NCBI RefSeq assembly: GCF_003048905.1 | Contig: NZ_PIRO01000001.1 | Location: 310,001 to 374,000, forward strand | Direction of reading: 5' to 3' | Length of the DNA: 64,000 bases | DNA from: Campylobacter concisus | Lineage (GTDB): Bacteria; Campylobacterota; Campylobacteria; Campylobacterales; Campylobacteraceae | Part shown: one piece after another, positions 37,664-48,035 of the stretch | How the letters are laid out: the number at the start of each line of letters is the position of its first letter | Position numbering within the stretch: the stretch's first letter is position 1 | Made by a program: the position numbers and the translations under genes | The notes under the pieces: model-generated | Told to the model about the DNA's origin: nothing | The model's input: the letters and a program-made list of their open reading frames with translations, nothing else | Databases searched by the model: none

Positions 37664-38127
37664 AAGGCCTCCATTTGAAGTGAATTTTTAAAGCAAACAT
37701 CAAAGCACTCGCCACAGCTTACGCAGTTTTGATTAACAATAGGACGAAAAACACCAAGAAATTCGACTGCTTTAAATTTGCAAGCATCAAGGCAGTTGTA
37801 GCAGATCGTATCATTCCACGCTAGACAGCTAGAAACATCGATGCTAACTTTTGCGTTTATACTTTTTGGTGAGCTTGGGCTTAATGTCTTTTTACCAAGA
37901 CTCTCACAAGCTCTTACGCACTCTTCACAAAAGTCACAGCCCAGCTTTTTAACTTTAAAAATTACTCTTTCATTTTCAAAGCTAAGAAGCTCTTTTTCAC
38001 AAGCATTTACACAGCTAGCATCGCATCCACCGCAGTCAAACTCTCCGCTAAAAAATGGTGGAGTTATAAATTTGGGAGCAGATTTTGCCCCCAAAATTTT
38101 ACTAAAAAGCTCTCGCCTGCTTTGCAT
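37660..38127 (-). CDS. napF: NapF-type 4Fe-4S ferredoxin
   Basis: NapF is a cytoplasmic iron-sulfur protein thought to help NapA maturation or redox poising. The 155-residue protein begins QSRRELFSKILG and shows cysteine groups for several clusters: CGGCDASCVNACE, CDFCEECVRACES, CYNCLDACKF and CVSCGECFDVCFK. The order napB-napF-napL-napD matches Wolinella and C. concisus-type operons and differs from C. jejuni, which to my knowledge lacks napF here. Confidence 0.9.
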   Translation of the reverse strand: MQSRRELFSKILGAKSAPKFITPPFFSGEFDCGGCDASCVNACEKELLSFENERVIFKVKKLGCDFCEECVRACESLGKKTLSPSSPKSINAKVSIDVSSCLAWNDTICYNCLDACKFKAVEFLGVFRPIVNQNCVSCGECFDVCFKNSLQMEAL

Positions 38128-38654
38128 TATTTAACACCATCGTTTAAAACATCTAGCAAGTTTGACTTATGAGTGCCGTTTTTATCTCTAAAATCAGGCT
38201 TAAATTTATTGCCAACAAGCTGCGTTACGCCATTTTGTTGCTCAACGTGGCATGTTGTGCAGTTATATCTTTCATCATCAAGCTTGCCTGCAAGATCTTT
38301 TTTGTTTCTGATATCATAAAAGTGAGATGATGGTATCGGTGTTGCTCCACTATCTTTTGCAAACTCAGGCATATGGCAGGTTACGCACATATTCATATCT
38401 TTTGTGATAGGCACTAAACCCTCAGTATCGTGTGGGATAAATGGCGGTGCATTTTCAAAAGACCTATCAAATTTCTTTGACATACCAGCTGGCTCTTTTG
38501 TGTAGTTCACATCTTTTAATACAACGTCTTTATCGTCTAGCAAATCGATATTTCTAAGGCCGATTTGCGAATCACTAATACTTGGATTATTAAAAGCACA
38601 TGCCGCAAAAAACGCAGCACACAATCCTCCAAGCATCATTATTTTTATTTTCAT
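38127..38654 (-). CDS. napB: periplasmic dihaem cytochrome NapB
   Basis: NapB is the small electron-donating subunit of the periplasmic nitrate reductase. The 175-residue precursor has an N-terminal signal sequence (KIKIMMLGGLCAAFFAACA) and two haem-binding motifs, Cys90-x2-Cys93-His94 (MCVTCH) and Cys132-x2-Cys135-His136 (NCTTCH). Further histidines for axial ligation are present (IPHDT, SSHFYD). It overlaps napH by four bases and napF by one. Confidence 0.95.
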   Translation of the reverse strand: MKIKIMMLGGLCAAFFAACAFNNPSISDSQIGLRNIDLLDDKDVVLKDVNYTKEPAGMSKKFDRSFENAPPFIPHDTEGLVPITKDMNMCVTCHMPEFAKDSGATPIPSSHFYDIRNKKDLAGKLDDERYNCTTCHVEQQNGVTQLVGNKFKPDFRDKNGTHKSNLLDVLNDGVK

Positions 38655-39442
38655 TTTTCTCTCCTTAAATTTCTAATACTAAATTTCAAAGCCCCATCTC
38701 CACAAACATCAATGCACCTGCCACAGCTTATGCACTCGCTTGAGCTAACCGAGCGGCTCTCTTTACCGATCATGTCAAGCACTTGCATCTCTGGGCAAAT
38801 AAGCTTGCATTTCATACATTTTGTGCAAGCCTGGGCATCATGTTTTACTCTAATTAGGGCAAATTTTGAGATGGTGGCATAAAAGGCACCAAGTGGACAA
38901 ATGTGCGAGCAAATACCACGCTTTAACACAAACATATCAAAAGCAATGATCGCAACCGCTATGCCTAAAGCACTAGCTGAGCCGTAAATAACGCCACGCT
39001 GGATAATGCCAATATAGCTAACGCTCTCAAATACTGGATAAGATAAAGCAAGGCTTAATATAAGAGCAAGAGCCAGCAAATAATAACGTAAATTTTTACT
39101 CACATTTAAGACTTTTTCGCCCTTAAAGCCAAATTTCTCTCTTAGTTTAAAAGCGATATCGGTTAGTAAATTTATTGGGCATATCCACGAACAAAATGCT
39201 CTTGGAGCAACTAGCGCGTAAAATGCAAAGATAATGCTAGCTCCAATAATTGCATTTATGCCAGCGCTAAAGCTTGCAAGTAAAATTTGAACCAAAGCAA
39301 ATGGATCGCTTAGTGGAATTTTTCCAAAAAGCAAAGATGAGCTTAAATTTCCGCTAAGTATCTTAACTCCGTAAAAATTTCCTAGGACAAATAATGCCAG
39401 GATAGAAATTTGAGTTATTCGTCTTAAGATTAAAAATTTCAT
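38651..39442 (-). CDS. napH: NapH, membrane quinol dehydrogenase subunit
   Basis: NapH is an inner-membrane iron-sulfur protein that with NapG passes electrons from menaquinol to NapBA, replacing NapC in epsilonproteobacteria. The 263 residues contain four or five transmembrane helices, cytoplasmic CSWICPINLL and CSHICPLGAF motifs and two C-terminal 4Fe-4S sites (CTKCMKCKLICPEM and CISCGRCIDVCGDG). It overlaps both napG and napB by four bases. Confidence 0.94.
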   Translation of the reverse strand: MKFLILRRITQISILALFVLGNFYGVKILSGNLSSSLLFGKIPLSDPFALVQILLASFSAGINAIIGASIIFAFYALVAPRAFCSWICPINLLTDIAFKLREKFGFKGEKVLNVSKNLRYYLLALALILSLALSYPVFESVSYIGIIQRGVIYGSASALGIAVAIIAFDMFVLKRGICSHICPLGAFYATISKFALIRVKHDAQACTKCMKCKLICPEMQVLDMIGKESRSVSSSECISCGRCIDVCGDGALKFSIRNLRREK

Positions 39443-40206
39443 AGCTCACCACCATTTAGATAATCAGTCGCTTTTTTAATGTCAAGCTTTATTTTGCTGT
39501 CTGCATCGTCTATGCGTCTTTCATCTTCTTTGACCCAGCCTTTGACGTAGTTATCGCCTACTTTGCCAAGCACCGCGTCACGATTTAGCACGGTAATGGC
39601 CGCTTTTTTAGTGATACAGGCTCGCTCGCATAGGCCACATCCGGTGCAGATGTCGCTATCGACCACTGGAAGTAAAAAGGCATGCTTTTGCGTCCTTTCG
39701 TTGCGGCGATACTCAAGATACAAGGCCTTATCTATGAGCGGACAGGATCTGTAGCAAGCATCGCACTGTATGCCCCAGTATGCCACGCAGTTTTTCATAT
39801 CGACCACTGCAACGCCCATTTTGGCCTTATTTATATCAAGCTTGCCTCTTGTGCTTACTAAATTTACGTCCAAAGCTCCAGTCGGACAGGCTGGCACACA
39901 AGGGATATTTTCACACATGTAGCAAGGAATTTTTCTAGGCTCAAAATAAGGCGTTCCAATACTTATGCCATCTTCTAGCGATGAAAGCTTTAGCGTATCA
40001 AATGGACAAGCCTCTACGCAAAGCCCACACCTAATGCAGCTTTGTAAAAATTGCTTCTCTTCTTTTGCACCAGGAGGCCTAAGAAGCATAAGTGGCGAAG
40101 CTTTGGCACTAAGCGACCAAACAAAGCCTCCACCAAGAGCCAAAAGCGCTACTTTTGCTCCAAATTTTAAAGCCTCTCGCCTACTTGAAAATCCCATATC
40201 GCTCAC
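39439..40206 (-). CDS. napG: NapG, periplasmic ferredoxin-type quinol dehydrogenase component
   Basis: NapG is a Tat-exported multi-cluster iron-sulfur protein that works with NapH. The 255-residue precursor has a twin-arginine signal (SSRREALKFGAKVALLALGG). Four 4Fe-4S motifs are visible: CIRCGLCVEACPFD, CYMCENIPCVPACP, CDACYRSCPL and CTGCGLCERACI. It follows napA directly with no spacer and overlaps napH. Confidence 0.95.
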   Translation of the reverse strand: MSDMGFSSRREALKFGAKVALLALGGGFVWSLSAKASPLMLLRPPGAKEEKQFLQSCIRCGLCVEACPFDTLKLSSLEDGISIGTPYFEPRKIPCYMCENIPCVPACPTGALDVNLVSTRGKLDINKAKMGVAVVDMKNCVAYWGIQCDACYRSCPLIDKALYLEYRRNERTQKHAFLLPVVDSDICTGCGLCERACITKKAAITVLNRDAVLGKVGDNYVKGWVKEDERRIDDADSKIKLDIKKATDYLNGGEL

Positions 40207-42987
40207 CTATGCTTTGTAAATTTTAACCGCACACTTTTTATAATCAGTCTCTTTTGAGATTGGGCAAGTAGCGTCAAGACATACTTTGTTTATATATACG
40301 TTTTCGTCAAAGAAAGGCACATAAACAAGACCTACTGGCGGCTTATTTCTACCTTTTAGATCAACTCTTGCTTTTACCTTGCCACGGCGTGATTCGACCC
40401 AAACGATCTCATTTTGCATTACGCCAAGATTTTTAGCATCATCTTCATGCATGTAGCAAAGCGCCTCTGGGACGGCTCTATAAAGCTCAGGAACACGCAT
40501 AGTCATCGTGCCTGTATGCCAGTGCTCTAGCACACGGCCAGTACATAGCCAGAATGGATACTCCTTGCTTGGCATCTCGCATGGATCCATGTAAGGGCGG
40601 AAGAAAATTTTTGCCTTGTTTGCAAGAGGAGTTTTCTCTTGATTTTTTACGCCTTTTAGATCGCCTGTTGGAAGGGCTGCGTTTTTGTTGCCATAGAATG
40701 CAAATTTATCATTTGGAGCAGCTTTTTTAGCATATGGGTCAAATTTAGTATTAAATCTCCACTGAGTCTCTTTGCCATCAACTACCGGCCATCTTAGACC
40801 TCTTACTCTGTGGTAAGTGTCAAAGTCAGCTAGGTCGTGACCGTGACCAACGCCAAATTTTCTATACTCTTCCCAAAGATATTTGTGGATGAAAAATCCA
40901 TATCCTTTAAATTCTTTGCCATCTGAGCCGATCACTTTTCTGCTATCGCCAAATACTTCTGTATTGTCGTAGTTTTCCATGATCGGATCGTTTGCGCTAA
41001 ATTTCTTAGCCTCTTCGTTAGCAAAAAGCACGTCAAATAGCGTATCTTCTTCGCTGTATCCCATAGCTTTTGCAGCTTCAAGCACATTTGGGAGCGTCAC
41101 TTTGTCGTTTAGTTTTTTCTCGCCCCAAACGTCTTTTAGCTTAAAGCGTTTACTAAACTCCATCATTTGCCAAATATCAGGCATCGCTTCGCCAACTGGA
41201 ATCACTTGCTGTCTCCAGTGCTGGGTCCTTCTTTCGGCATTGCCATATGCGCCCCATTTTTCATAGATCATCGCAGTTGGGAGGATAAGGTCAGCCACTT
41301 TTGCAGAAATTCCTGGATAAGGATCGCTTACAACGATGAAGTTGTCCATCTCGCGAGCCGCTTTGATCCAGTGGTTTGCATTTGCGGTATTTTGCCATGG
41401 GTTATTTACTTGAACCCAGATAAATTTCACCTTGCCATCTTCAACATCACGCATCATTTTTACGTAGTGTGAGCCTGGAACGGCATTTAGTGTGCCAGCA
41501 GGTAGTTTCCAAATTTTTTCAGTTGTCTCTCTGTGTTTTGGATTGGCGACAACCATATCAGCTGGCAAGCGGTGAACAAATGTTCCAACCTCTCTTGCGG
41601 TACCACATGCACTTGGTTGGCCAGTTAGAGAAAATGCTCCTGAGCCTGGAAGTGCTTGCTTGCCAAGCAAGAAATGCACCATATAAGCTTGCTCATTTAC
41701 CCATGTACCACGTTGATGTTGGTTAAAGCCCATAGTCCAGAAACTTACAACTTTGCGGTTTTTCTCGATATAAAGATCGGCAAGTGCTTTTAGTTTTTTC
41801 TTAAATTCTTCTATATCTTCGTTTGGATCGCCCTTTGCCACCTTTGCAGTAAAGTCAAGCGTGTAAGGATCAAGAGCTTTTTTAAACTCTTCAAATGTTA
41901 TTTGCCAGTGATCGCCAGCCTTTGCAGCGTTTTTGTTTTCTAACGTATCACCAGCTTTTAGTCCAAGATAAGAAAGTGTAACGCCCTCAGCCTCGCTTAG
42001 CACCTTTGACTTCTCAGTCGCAGCTGTGTCTAGCTCGCTTGGAGCATATTTCTTGTGATGGATGTCTGGGCGAAGACCATATCCGATATCAACTGGGCCA
42101 GCTGTGAAGACGCAGTGTTTTTTAACAAATTCTTCATCTATCATCTCAGGGTGGTTATAAACTATCTCGCGAGCGATGTAGTTCCAAATAGCCAGGTCAG
42201 ATGACGGAGCAAAAATGATCTCGATATCGGCTAAATTTGATGTTCTAGTTGAGTAGGTGCTTAAATTTACAACCTTTACTCTATCAGGATCGCTAAGCTT
42301 TCTATCGCTTACGCGTGCCCAAAGGATCGGGTGCATCTCAGCCATATTTGCGCCCCAAGCTACGATAGTATCAGTTAGCTCGATATCATCAAAACAGCCT
42401 GATGGCTCATCTATACCAAAAACTTGCATAAAACCAAGAACCGCACTTGCCATACAGTGTCTTGCGTTTGGGTCGATGCTGTTGCTTCTGAAACCACCTT
42501 TTATAAGCTTAACGGCAGCGTAACCTTCTGGAATAGTATATTGACCAGAACCTAAAACTCCGATACCGTGAGGTCCTAGTTCATCATATGCTTTTCTAAA
42601 CTGAGCCTCCATGACATCAAATGCTTGTTTCCAGCTTACTTGCTTAAATTTGCCTTTTTTGTCAAATTCTCCTTTTTCGTTTACACGTAAAAGTGGATGA
42701 GTTATTCTATCTTCGCCGTACATGATCTTAGCATTAAAGTAGCCTTTGATACAGTTTAGACCACGGTTTACTGGCGCTTCTGGGTCACCTTTTACAGCTA
42801 CTATCTTGCCCTCTTTGGTTGCAACCATGATGCCACATCCAGTTCCGCAAAATCTACAGGCAGCTTTGTCCCAACGCCAGCCTTTTTCTGCTTCGCTTGC
42901 TGCACTTAGCGAGCTTGGCACAGCTATACCAGCACTAGCACAAGCAGCACTAGCCGCAGCACTTTTTATGAATTCTCGTCGATTCAT
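40207..42987 (-). CDS. napA: periplasmic nitrate reductase, catalytic subunit
   Basis: NapA reduces nitrate to nitrite in the periplasm with a bis-MGD molybdenum cofactor and one 4Fe-4S cluster. The 926-residue precursor has a twin-arginine signal ([17 protein letters not shown]). Cluster ligands are Cys44, Cys47, Cys51 and Cys79 ([13 protein letters not shown] and LNCIKGY), and the molybdenum ligand is Cys178 in [13 protein letters not shown]. It is about 100 residues longer than E. coli NapA, as usual in epsilonproteobacteria, owing to insertions. AAAGGAGA precedes the ATG. It is the first gene of napAGHBFLD and probably under an anaerobic or nitrate-responsive promoter in the long upstream spacer. 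Confidence 0.97.
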   Translation of the reverse strand: MNRREFIKSAAASAACASAGIAVPSSLSAASEAEKGWRWDKAACRFCGTGCGIMVATKEGKIVAVKGDPEAPVNRGLNCIKGYFNAKIMYGEDRITHPLLRVNEKGEFDKKGKFKQVSWKQAFDVMEAQFRKAYDELGPHGIGVLGSGQYTIPEGYAAVKLIKGGFRSNSIDPNARHCMASAVLGFMQVFGIDEPSGCFDDIELTDTIVAWGANMAEMHPILWARVSDRKLSDPDRVKVVNLSTYSTRTSNLADIEIIFAPSSDLAIWNYIAREIVYNHPEMIDEEFVKKHCVFTAGPVDIGYGLRPDIHHKKYAPSELDTAATEKSKVLSEAEGVTLSYLGLKAGDTLENKNAAKAGDHWQITFEEFKKALDPYTLDFTAKVAKGDPNEDIEEFKKKLKALADLYIEKNRKVVSFWTMGFNQHQRGTWVNEQAYMVHFLLGKQALPGSGAFSLTGQPSACGTAREVGTFVHRLPADMVVANPKHRETTEKIWKLPAGTLNAVPGSHYVKMMRDVEDGKVKFIWVQVNNPWQNTANANHWIKAAREMDNFIVVSDPYPGISAKVADLILPTAMIYEKWGAYGNAERRTQHWRQQVIPVGEAMPDIWQMMEFSKRFKLKDVWGEKKLNDKVTLPNVLEAAKAMGYSEEDTLFDVLFANEEAKKFSANDPIMENYDNTEVFGDSRKVIGSDGKEFKGYGFFIHKYLWEEYRKFGVGHGHDLADFDTYHRVRGLRWPVVDGKETQWRFNTKFDPYAKKAAPNDKFAFYGNKNAALPTGDLKGVKNQEKTPLANKAKIFFRPYMDPCEMPSKEYPFWLCTGRVLEHWHTGTMTMRVPELYRAVPEALCYMHEDDAKNLGVMQNEIVWVESRRGKVKARVDLKGRNKPPVGLVYVPFFDENVYINKVCLDATCPISKETDYKKCAVKIYKA

Positions 42988-43023
42988 TCTTTCTCCTTTA
43001 AAGATTTAAAACAAATTTAATTG

Positions 43024-43067
43024 ATATTAACCTTGCAAAACTTATTTACAACTGATTTACATTTACA
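43024..43067 (-). promoter_or_regulatory. candidate nap promoter with TGTAAA direct repeats
   Basis: On the minus strand TTGTAA (43046-43051) and TAATAT (43024-43029) are spaced by 16 bases and end 36 bases before the napA ATG. Three TGTAAA copies (43062-43067, 43056-43061, 43045-43050) overlap and precede the -35 element, two of them 11 bases apart, as expected for a regulator binding one face of the helix. A fourth copy lies near 43096. The regulator is unknown. Confidence 0.4.
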
Positions 43068-43465
43068 AAAATTTCAAAAAACTTAAGCTAAAAATGTAAA
43101 TATTTTTCTACATAAAAATATTAATTTTCTCACAAAGTACGATTTTAAAAGAAAATACTATTTAATAAAATTTAAAAATTTTAGAGTAGTTATCAAAAAG
43201 CTAAAGAAAACAAAGTAAAATTGTTTTTAAATATTTGAGTAAAAAAGTAACATAAAGTATTATTAAAAATTTTATCTCCTTACTGAAATATCAATAATTG
43301 CAAGGATAAATTCTAATAATTTTCATTACATTGCGGCAAATATAATCTATAAAAATTTAACTAGCAATATCACTATAAAGCTATAAATATTAGATTATTT
43401 TTAAAAACTTTATTATATTTATAAAACAAAAAATAATTTTAAGATTAGAGATAAAAAGGAGTTAT

Positions 43466-43492
43466 TTTCATCCTCAAATTTTGAGGATGAAA
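43466..43492 (-). terminator. hairpin downstream of the first chemoreceptor gene
   Basis: A perfect 12-base inverted repeat (TTTCATCCTCAA, 3-base loop, complement) starts 33 bases after the chemoreceptor stop codon. A short T run (TCCTTTTT) follows about 11 bases later on the minus strand. It probably separates chemoreceptor transcription from nap. Confidence 0.6.
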
Positions 43493-43525
43493 TATTAATG
43501 AAATTTTAAATATCAAGCCGCAAGG

Positions 43526-45478
43526 TTAAAATTTATTCTTTTTAACATCAGCTACTATTGTCTTAGCCATTTCATCGATTTGGGCGGTGATTTTATTTGT
43601 TGAACTCACGATATCAACATTTTGCTTTGTAATGCTATCAATCTGACTTACGCTTTGATTTATCATATTTATGCCTTCGCTTTGCTCTCTGATGCTCTCA
43701 CTCATCTCGTTGATGCTTTGAGCTAGAACATTTGCATTAGCTTCGATCTCACCAAGTGACTTTTGAGTTCGCTCAGCTAATTTTCTAACCTCATCTGCAA
43801 CTACAGCAAAACCTCGTCCATGCTCACCAGCACGCGCCGCTTCAATAGCAGCGTTTAGAGCAAGTAAATTTGTTTGATCGGCTATATCTCTAATAATAAC
43901 GATAATGTTTTTAATCTCTTCAGATTGTTTTATAACATCTACAGTCTTTTGACTAATTGCGCTCATTGAGCTACTCATTTGTTCGATCGCAGCAGCACTT
44001 TCTTGGAGAGAATTTGCTTGTGTGCTAGCACCTTGAGTTACTTGCTTCATTGATGCATCTAAATTTTTAGCTTTTTCTTCTAAAAATTGTGCTTGTTTTA
44101 GGTTAAATGCAAGCATATTAGCTATCTCTTCGCCAAGCTCGTTTGTTACTAGTTCGACATTGCCTTTGGCATCCAAAATTCTTGAAGTAAAATCAGAATT
44201 TCTAAAATCATTAAAAGTTTTTTGGATCATATTTAAATCGCTACCGACTCTTTTTTCCAAAACATCTAGCATTTTATTTAAGACATCTTTTAATTCAATT
44301 AGTTTTGGATTGGCTGGAACATCTACTATTCTTACTTTTAGATTTCCATTTTCTATCGCCTTTGCAGTCTCAACAGATTGAGATACCACTCTAGAGTCTT
44401 GATCGGCATTGTCAAAAATTTTAGCAATATTATCATTTATTAGTTTACTCATTACGCCAAATTCATCTTTTGTTGCTACCTTTGAAACAACTGGCTCTTT
44501 TATCTCAAAATTTAAAAATCTAAAGAAACTAACCAAAGCATCTGTAATAGTTTTAATCGGATTAAGCGATCTTTTTAGCAAGAAATATACAAACGCAGAC
44601 AAGACAACTATAAATATAAAGGCTAAAATAATTTGAACTTTTAAAATAGGCAAAGTATGCGAGCTAAAGATATTTTGATCCATTGCTGTTATTGCCAACC
44701 AACCTTTATCATTTAACTCTAGCATATAGGCATAGACATCTTCGCCTTTTGTATTTTTATATGCTATTAATCCATTTTCATCAAATTTCTTTTCATTATA
44801 TTGTTTTATCAGGCTTTTAGCGATCTCGTGAGGTTTGCCGACTAATTCTTTATTTGGGTGCATTATAATGTTGCCATTTTGATCTGCAACAAAAGCATAG
44901 CTGTATTCAGTCTTACTGATTTGCGATATATTATTGCTCAACTCCTCAATAGATGCATCTATACCAGTAACTCCAATATTTTTAATAGGTGCAGCAAAAG
45001 TTATAACCATCGCATTTAATGAAGCTGCCATGTATGGATCAGTATATATTGGTTTATTCTCGGCTTTAGCTTGTTTATACCATCCTCTAACTCTTGGATC
45101 ATATCCAGCTTTATTTTGCCCATTTGATCTAAACATAGCCCCATCCTCATATCCGGCATAAACAAGAGTGATCTCTTTTCCAGATATAGCTTTTGCTTGA
45201 GATAAAGCTAAATTTATACCATCAGCATTCATCGAGCCATCACTTTTCTCGCTTATTTTACTAAGAGTATCAGCCATTTTCTCTATAGCATACTGATTGT
45301 TATCAAAAAAGCTATTTAGTGTGATTTTCACATCTTTTAAGATTTGCTTTTGAGTTTGTATTACTAACTCAATGGCTTTATCATGAGCTGTGTTATAGCT
45401 AGCTAAAGATATTAGCGAGAATGATATGAATAATGCCAGTATAAGCATTAAAGATATTTTGTTTGCAATTGATCGCAT
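43526..45478 (-). CDS. methyl-accepting chemotaxis protein with dCache sensor (copy 1)
   Basis: This 650-residue chemoreceptor has an N-terminal transmembrane helix (about 8-27), a periplasmic double-Cache domain with the ligand-pocket motif [16 protein letters not shown] and [15 protein letters not shown], a second helix (about 277-300) and a cytoplasmic signalling domain with the conserved tip [20 protein letters not shown]. The region between helix 2 and the tip is HAMP-like and helical. No CheR/CheB pentapeptide tail is seen (it ends VADVKKNKF). Double-Cache DPRxRxWY pockets often bind amino acids or other small organic molecules, but the ligand here is unknown. It lies between nap and a second related receptor and shares an identical 263-base block with it. 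Confidence 0.93.
   Translation of the reverse strand: MRSIANKISLMLILALFISFSLISLASYNTAHDKAIELVIQTQKQILKDVKITLNSFFDNNQYAIEKMADTLSKISEKSDGSMNADGINLALSQAKAISGKEITLVYAGYEDGAMFRSNGQNKAGYDPRVRGWYKQAKAENKPIYTDPYMAASLNAMVITFAAPIKNIGVTGIDASIEELSNNISQISKTEYSYAFVADQNGNIIMHPNKELVGKPHEIAKSLIKQYNEKKFDENGLIAYKNTKGEDVYAYMLELNDKGWLAITAMDQNIFSSHTLPILKVQIILAFIFIVVLSAFVYFLLKRSLNPIKTITDALVSFFRFLNFEIKEPVVSKVATKDEFGVMSKLINDNIAKIFDNADQDSRVVSQSVETAKAIENGNLKVRIVDVPANPKLIELKDVLNKMLDVLEKRVGSDLNMIQKTFNDFRNSDFTSRILDAKGNVELVTNELGEEIANMLAFNLKQAQFLEEKAKNLDASMKQVTQGASTQANSLQESAAAIEQMSSSMSAISQKTVDVIKQSEEIKNIIVIIRDIADQTNLLALNAAIEAARAGEHGRGFAVVADEVRKLAERTQKSLGEIEANANVLAQSINEMSESIREQSEGINMINQSVSQIDSITKQNVDIVSSTNKITAQIDEMAKTIVADVKKNKF
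43659..43921 (-). repeat. 263-bp block identical to 45808-46070
   Basis: Every base of this stretch, which encodes the conserved signalling tip, is the same in both neighbouring chemoreceptor genes, while sequence just outside differs even at synonymous sites. It looks like recent gene conversion or duplication. Confidence 0.85.
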
Positions 45479-45637
45479 TTACTTTCCTTTTACAAAAATT
45501 TTTAAGATGCGATTGTATATTTTTTATATAAAATAGTATTTAATAATATTAATTACAAAATAGTGATGTATACATTAAATAATAATTTTAAATTATTTTT
45601 TCATTTTAGGTAGTTAAAATCAGCGAGATAAAATTAG

Positions 45638-45664
45638 AATTTAGGGGAAACAGACCCCTAAATT
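45638..45664 (-). terminator. terminator after the second chemoreceptor gene
   Basis: AATTTAGGGG and CCCCTAAATT form a 10-base stem with a 7-base loop, 11 bases past the stop codon, followed on the minus strand by CTAATTTTATC. It separates the two chemoreceptor genes. Confidence 0.7.
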
Positions 45665-45674
45665 CGGTCTAAGA

Positions 45675-47642
45675 TTAAAATTTATTCTTTCTAACGTCGG
45701 CTACTATCGTCTTGGCCATGTCGTCTATTTGGTCAGTAATCTCGTTTGTTGTACTAACAATATTAATATTTTGTTTTGTAATACTGTCGATCTGACTTAC
45801 ACTTTGGTTTATCATATTTATGCCTTCGCTTTGCTCTCTGATGCTCTCACTCATCTCGTTGATGCTTTGAGCTAGAACATTTGCATTAGCTTCGATCTCA
45901 CCAAGTGACTTTTGAGTTCGCTCAGCTAATTTTCTAACCTCATCTGCAACTACAGCAAAACCTCGTCCATGCTCACCAGCACGCGCCGCTTCAATAGCAG
46001 CGTTTAGAGCAAGTAAATTTGTTTGATCGGCTATATCTCTAATAATAACGATAATGTTTTTAATCTCTTCGCTTTGTCTAGTTACATCACCAGCTTTTTG
46101 GCTAATGGCGTTCATAGAACTGCTCATCTCTTCTATAGCAGCCGCGCTTTCTTGGATAGAGTCGGCTTGTTTATGAGCTCCGTCGGTTAGGGTTCTCATA
46201 GATTCTGCTAGGATTTTAGCTTTTTCTTCTAGGACCTGAGCTTCTTTTAAATTTTCCCTTAGCATATTGCTTACGGCGTCGCCCGCGCTTTGAAGGCCTA
46301 CTATCATATCTCTTAGATCGCTTTCAAGCTCCGGTTTTAGCTCTAGTCTAGGAGTATAGTCGTTTTTATTATAAGAAGCTAAAACTACGGCTATGCCTTT
46401 TAAATTTTCAGAAATAGAAGTAAAGAATTTATTTAGCAGATCTTTTAACTGAACTAAAGCCGGGTTATTCGGAGTAGAGTTAATCTTGGCTCCCATGTGG
46501 CCTTTTATCATGAGATTTGCTATACCGTTCATCTCGTCTATTAAGGCGCTGTCTTTTTTAACGCCGTTAAGGACTTTTTCTATATTCTCGTTAATAGATT
46601 CGCTCATTCTGCCGAATTCGTCTTGCGTAGTTACTACTAGCTTTTCCGGAGCGTTAGGGGTTTCGTAGGTAATAAATTTAAACGCGTCTTCAAGCTTGGT
46701 TTGAATAGTTCTAATAGGACTAAGGGATTTTTTAAGAAGAGTAAATACGATAGCCGAAAGTATGACTATAAAAGCTATGGCAAGGATTATTTGAGCTTTT
46801 AATAAAGGCAAGGTATTAGACGAAAAAGTATCTGCTCCGATAGCGGCTACGGCTAGCCAGCCTTGATCGTTTATAGGAAGGACTTTGGCGGTTACGTTTT
46901 CGCCTTTATAGTTTGTATAAGGAATAAGTCCATTTTCATCAAATCTCTTAGCCGCAAATTCATCGGCCAAATATTTGCTTGCAGGAATCGCTTTACCGAC
47001 ATTTTCAGGATTTGAGTGCATAAGTATTACGCCGTCTTTATTCATTAAATAGACGTAGCCATATTTTGTTTTACCCATTTCAAGAATTTTTTTACTTAAA
47101 GCATCCATATTTAAATCAAGCCCCAAAACACCATCAAAATTTCCATTTTTATTTACTGGAGCAGCAAAACTAATTACTAAAGCGTTAAACAAGGCAGCTT
47201 TATAAGGTTCGGTATAGATAGCACCATTTGCGCTCTTTGCTGCTTTATACCAACCCCTAGTTCTAGGATCGTAGTTATCGGCTGGAGTTGTTCTAGTGCC
47301 GTCAGACTGGAAAAAATGTCCATCACTCTCGCGACCATAAAAAATATCAGTAACTAAATGACTAACGTTTTCTTTTTGCCTTTTAGTTTTTTCCATATAC
47401 AAGTCATCATTATTTGGGGTATTTTCTATGTCTGAAGCAAACTTTTTGGCTACACCTAAATATTCTTCAAAAAAAGAATCAGTAGTAGCTTTGATGTCAC
47501 TTAGAATCTGATCCTGGGTCTGGCTGACCAACTCTACTACCTTACTTTCCGCTGTATAGTAGCTGACTGCTGAAATAGCAGCAAACGAAATAACTAGCAA
47601 TGAGATGATAATCATCGCTATCTTTGAAGTTATGGACTTCAT
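45675..47642 (-). CDS. methyl-accepting chemotaxis protein with dCache sensor (copy 2)
   Basis: This 655-residue chemoreceptor has the same layout as its neighbour: helix at about 8-28, double-Cache domain with [20 protein letters not shown] and [20 protein letters not shown], helix at about 285-307, a HAMP-like linker and a signalling tip [20 protein letters not shown]. The sensor part differs enough (for example an extra [20 protein letters not shown] segment) to suggest a different ligand. The stretch 46130-46860 uses more C/G at third positions than copy 1, while the tip is identical at DNA level. AAAGGAGGAAAG precedes the ATG. It has its own terminator and probably its own promoter. Confidence 0.93.
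   Translation of the reverse strand: MKSITSKIAMIIISLLVISFAAISAVSYYTAESKVVELVSQTQDQILSDIKATTDSFFEEYLGVAKKFASDIENTPNNDDLYMEKTKRQKENVSHLVTDIFYGRESDGHFFQSDGTRTTPADNYDPRTRGWYKAAKSANGAIYTEPYKAALFNALVISFAAPVNKNGNFDGVLGLDLNMDALSKKILEMGKTKYGYVYLMNKDGVILMHSNPENVGKAIPASKYLADEFAAKRFDENGLIPYTNYKGENVTAKVLPINDQGWLAVAAIGADTFSSNTLPLLKAQIILAIAFIVILSAIVFTLLKKSLSPIRTIQTKLEDAFKFITYETPNAPEKLVVTTQDEFGRMSESINENIEKVLNGVKKDSALIDEMNGIANLMIKGHMGAKINSTPNNPALVQLKDLLNKFFTSISENLKGIAVVLASYNKNDYTPRLELKPELESDLRDMIVGLQSAGDAVSNMLRENLKEAQVLEEKAKILAESMRTLTDGAHKQADSIQESAAAIEEMSSSMNAISQKAGDVTRQSEEIKNIIVIIRDIADQTNLLALNAAIEAARAGEHGRGFAVVADEVRKLAERTQKSLGEIEANANVLAQSINEMSESIREQSEGINMINQSVSQIDSITKQNINIVSTTNEITDQIDDMAKTIVADVRKNKF
45808..46070 (-). 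repeat. 263-bp block identical to 43659-43921
   Basis: This is the second copy of the identical signalling-tip block shared by the two chemoreceptor genes; see the matching entry for the reasoning. Confidence 0.85.
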
Positions 47643-48005
47643 CTTTCCTCCTTTAAAAAGTTAAAATCGCTTTAATTTATCGAAAAAGAATTAAAACTAA
47701 AATTAATTTTATACTACATTTAACACCTTTTAAACAATTAATCAAAAATCGATCTATTAAGGTAAAAAAGTGAGTTTTTTTAGTGATTATTTTATCTTTG
47801 AAAGTCCGGTAGCTTGGCTTTTAAAAAGACTTTATAAAAATTTATAACTGGTCATTCAAATCTAGAAATCTTTATTTAACAATCAACAAAAATATACCTA
47901 TCACCTCAACATCCATTGCAAAATAAAATTTTACAGAGCTATAGGCTTTTAAATATAAATTTAAGCTTTTTGTGAATAGAAGATTTGTTTTAAATTTTAA
48001 GTTAA
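47643..48005. other. AT-rich spacer upstream of the second chemoreceptor
   Basis: About 360 bases with no supported gene. It should contain the promoter of the chemoreceptor gene (minus strand), but I see no clear -10/-35 pair. The left end of the reductase terminator borders it. Confidence 0.5.
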
Positions 48006-48031
48006 AAAGCAGGAGAAGACTCCCCTGCTTT
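48006..48031 (-). terminator. terminator of the N-/S-oxide reductase operon
   Basis: An 11-base stem with one wobble (AAAGCAGGGGA, 4-base loop, TCTCCTGCTTT on the minus strand) begins five bases after the stop codon and runs directly into TTTTTAAC. This is a strong intrinsic terminator. Confidence 0.88.
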
Positions 48032-48035
48032 AATA

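Larger units (their letters stand above)
42988..43525. other. 538-base AT-rich spacer upstream of napA
   Basis: No gene is supported in this very AT-rich stretch. It holds a candidate nap promoter with TGTAAA repeats near napA, and a hairpin next to the chemoreceptor gene. The middle part shows nothing recognisable; it is long enough for a small RNA, but no promoter-terminator pair stands out. Confidence 0.5.

Noticed and set aside
42988-43525. Small RNA gene in the long spacer upstream of napA
   Set aside because: No promoter-terminator pair or stable fold could be identified by eye in this AT-rich stretch; only the nap promoter region and one hairpin are supported.
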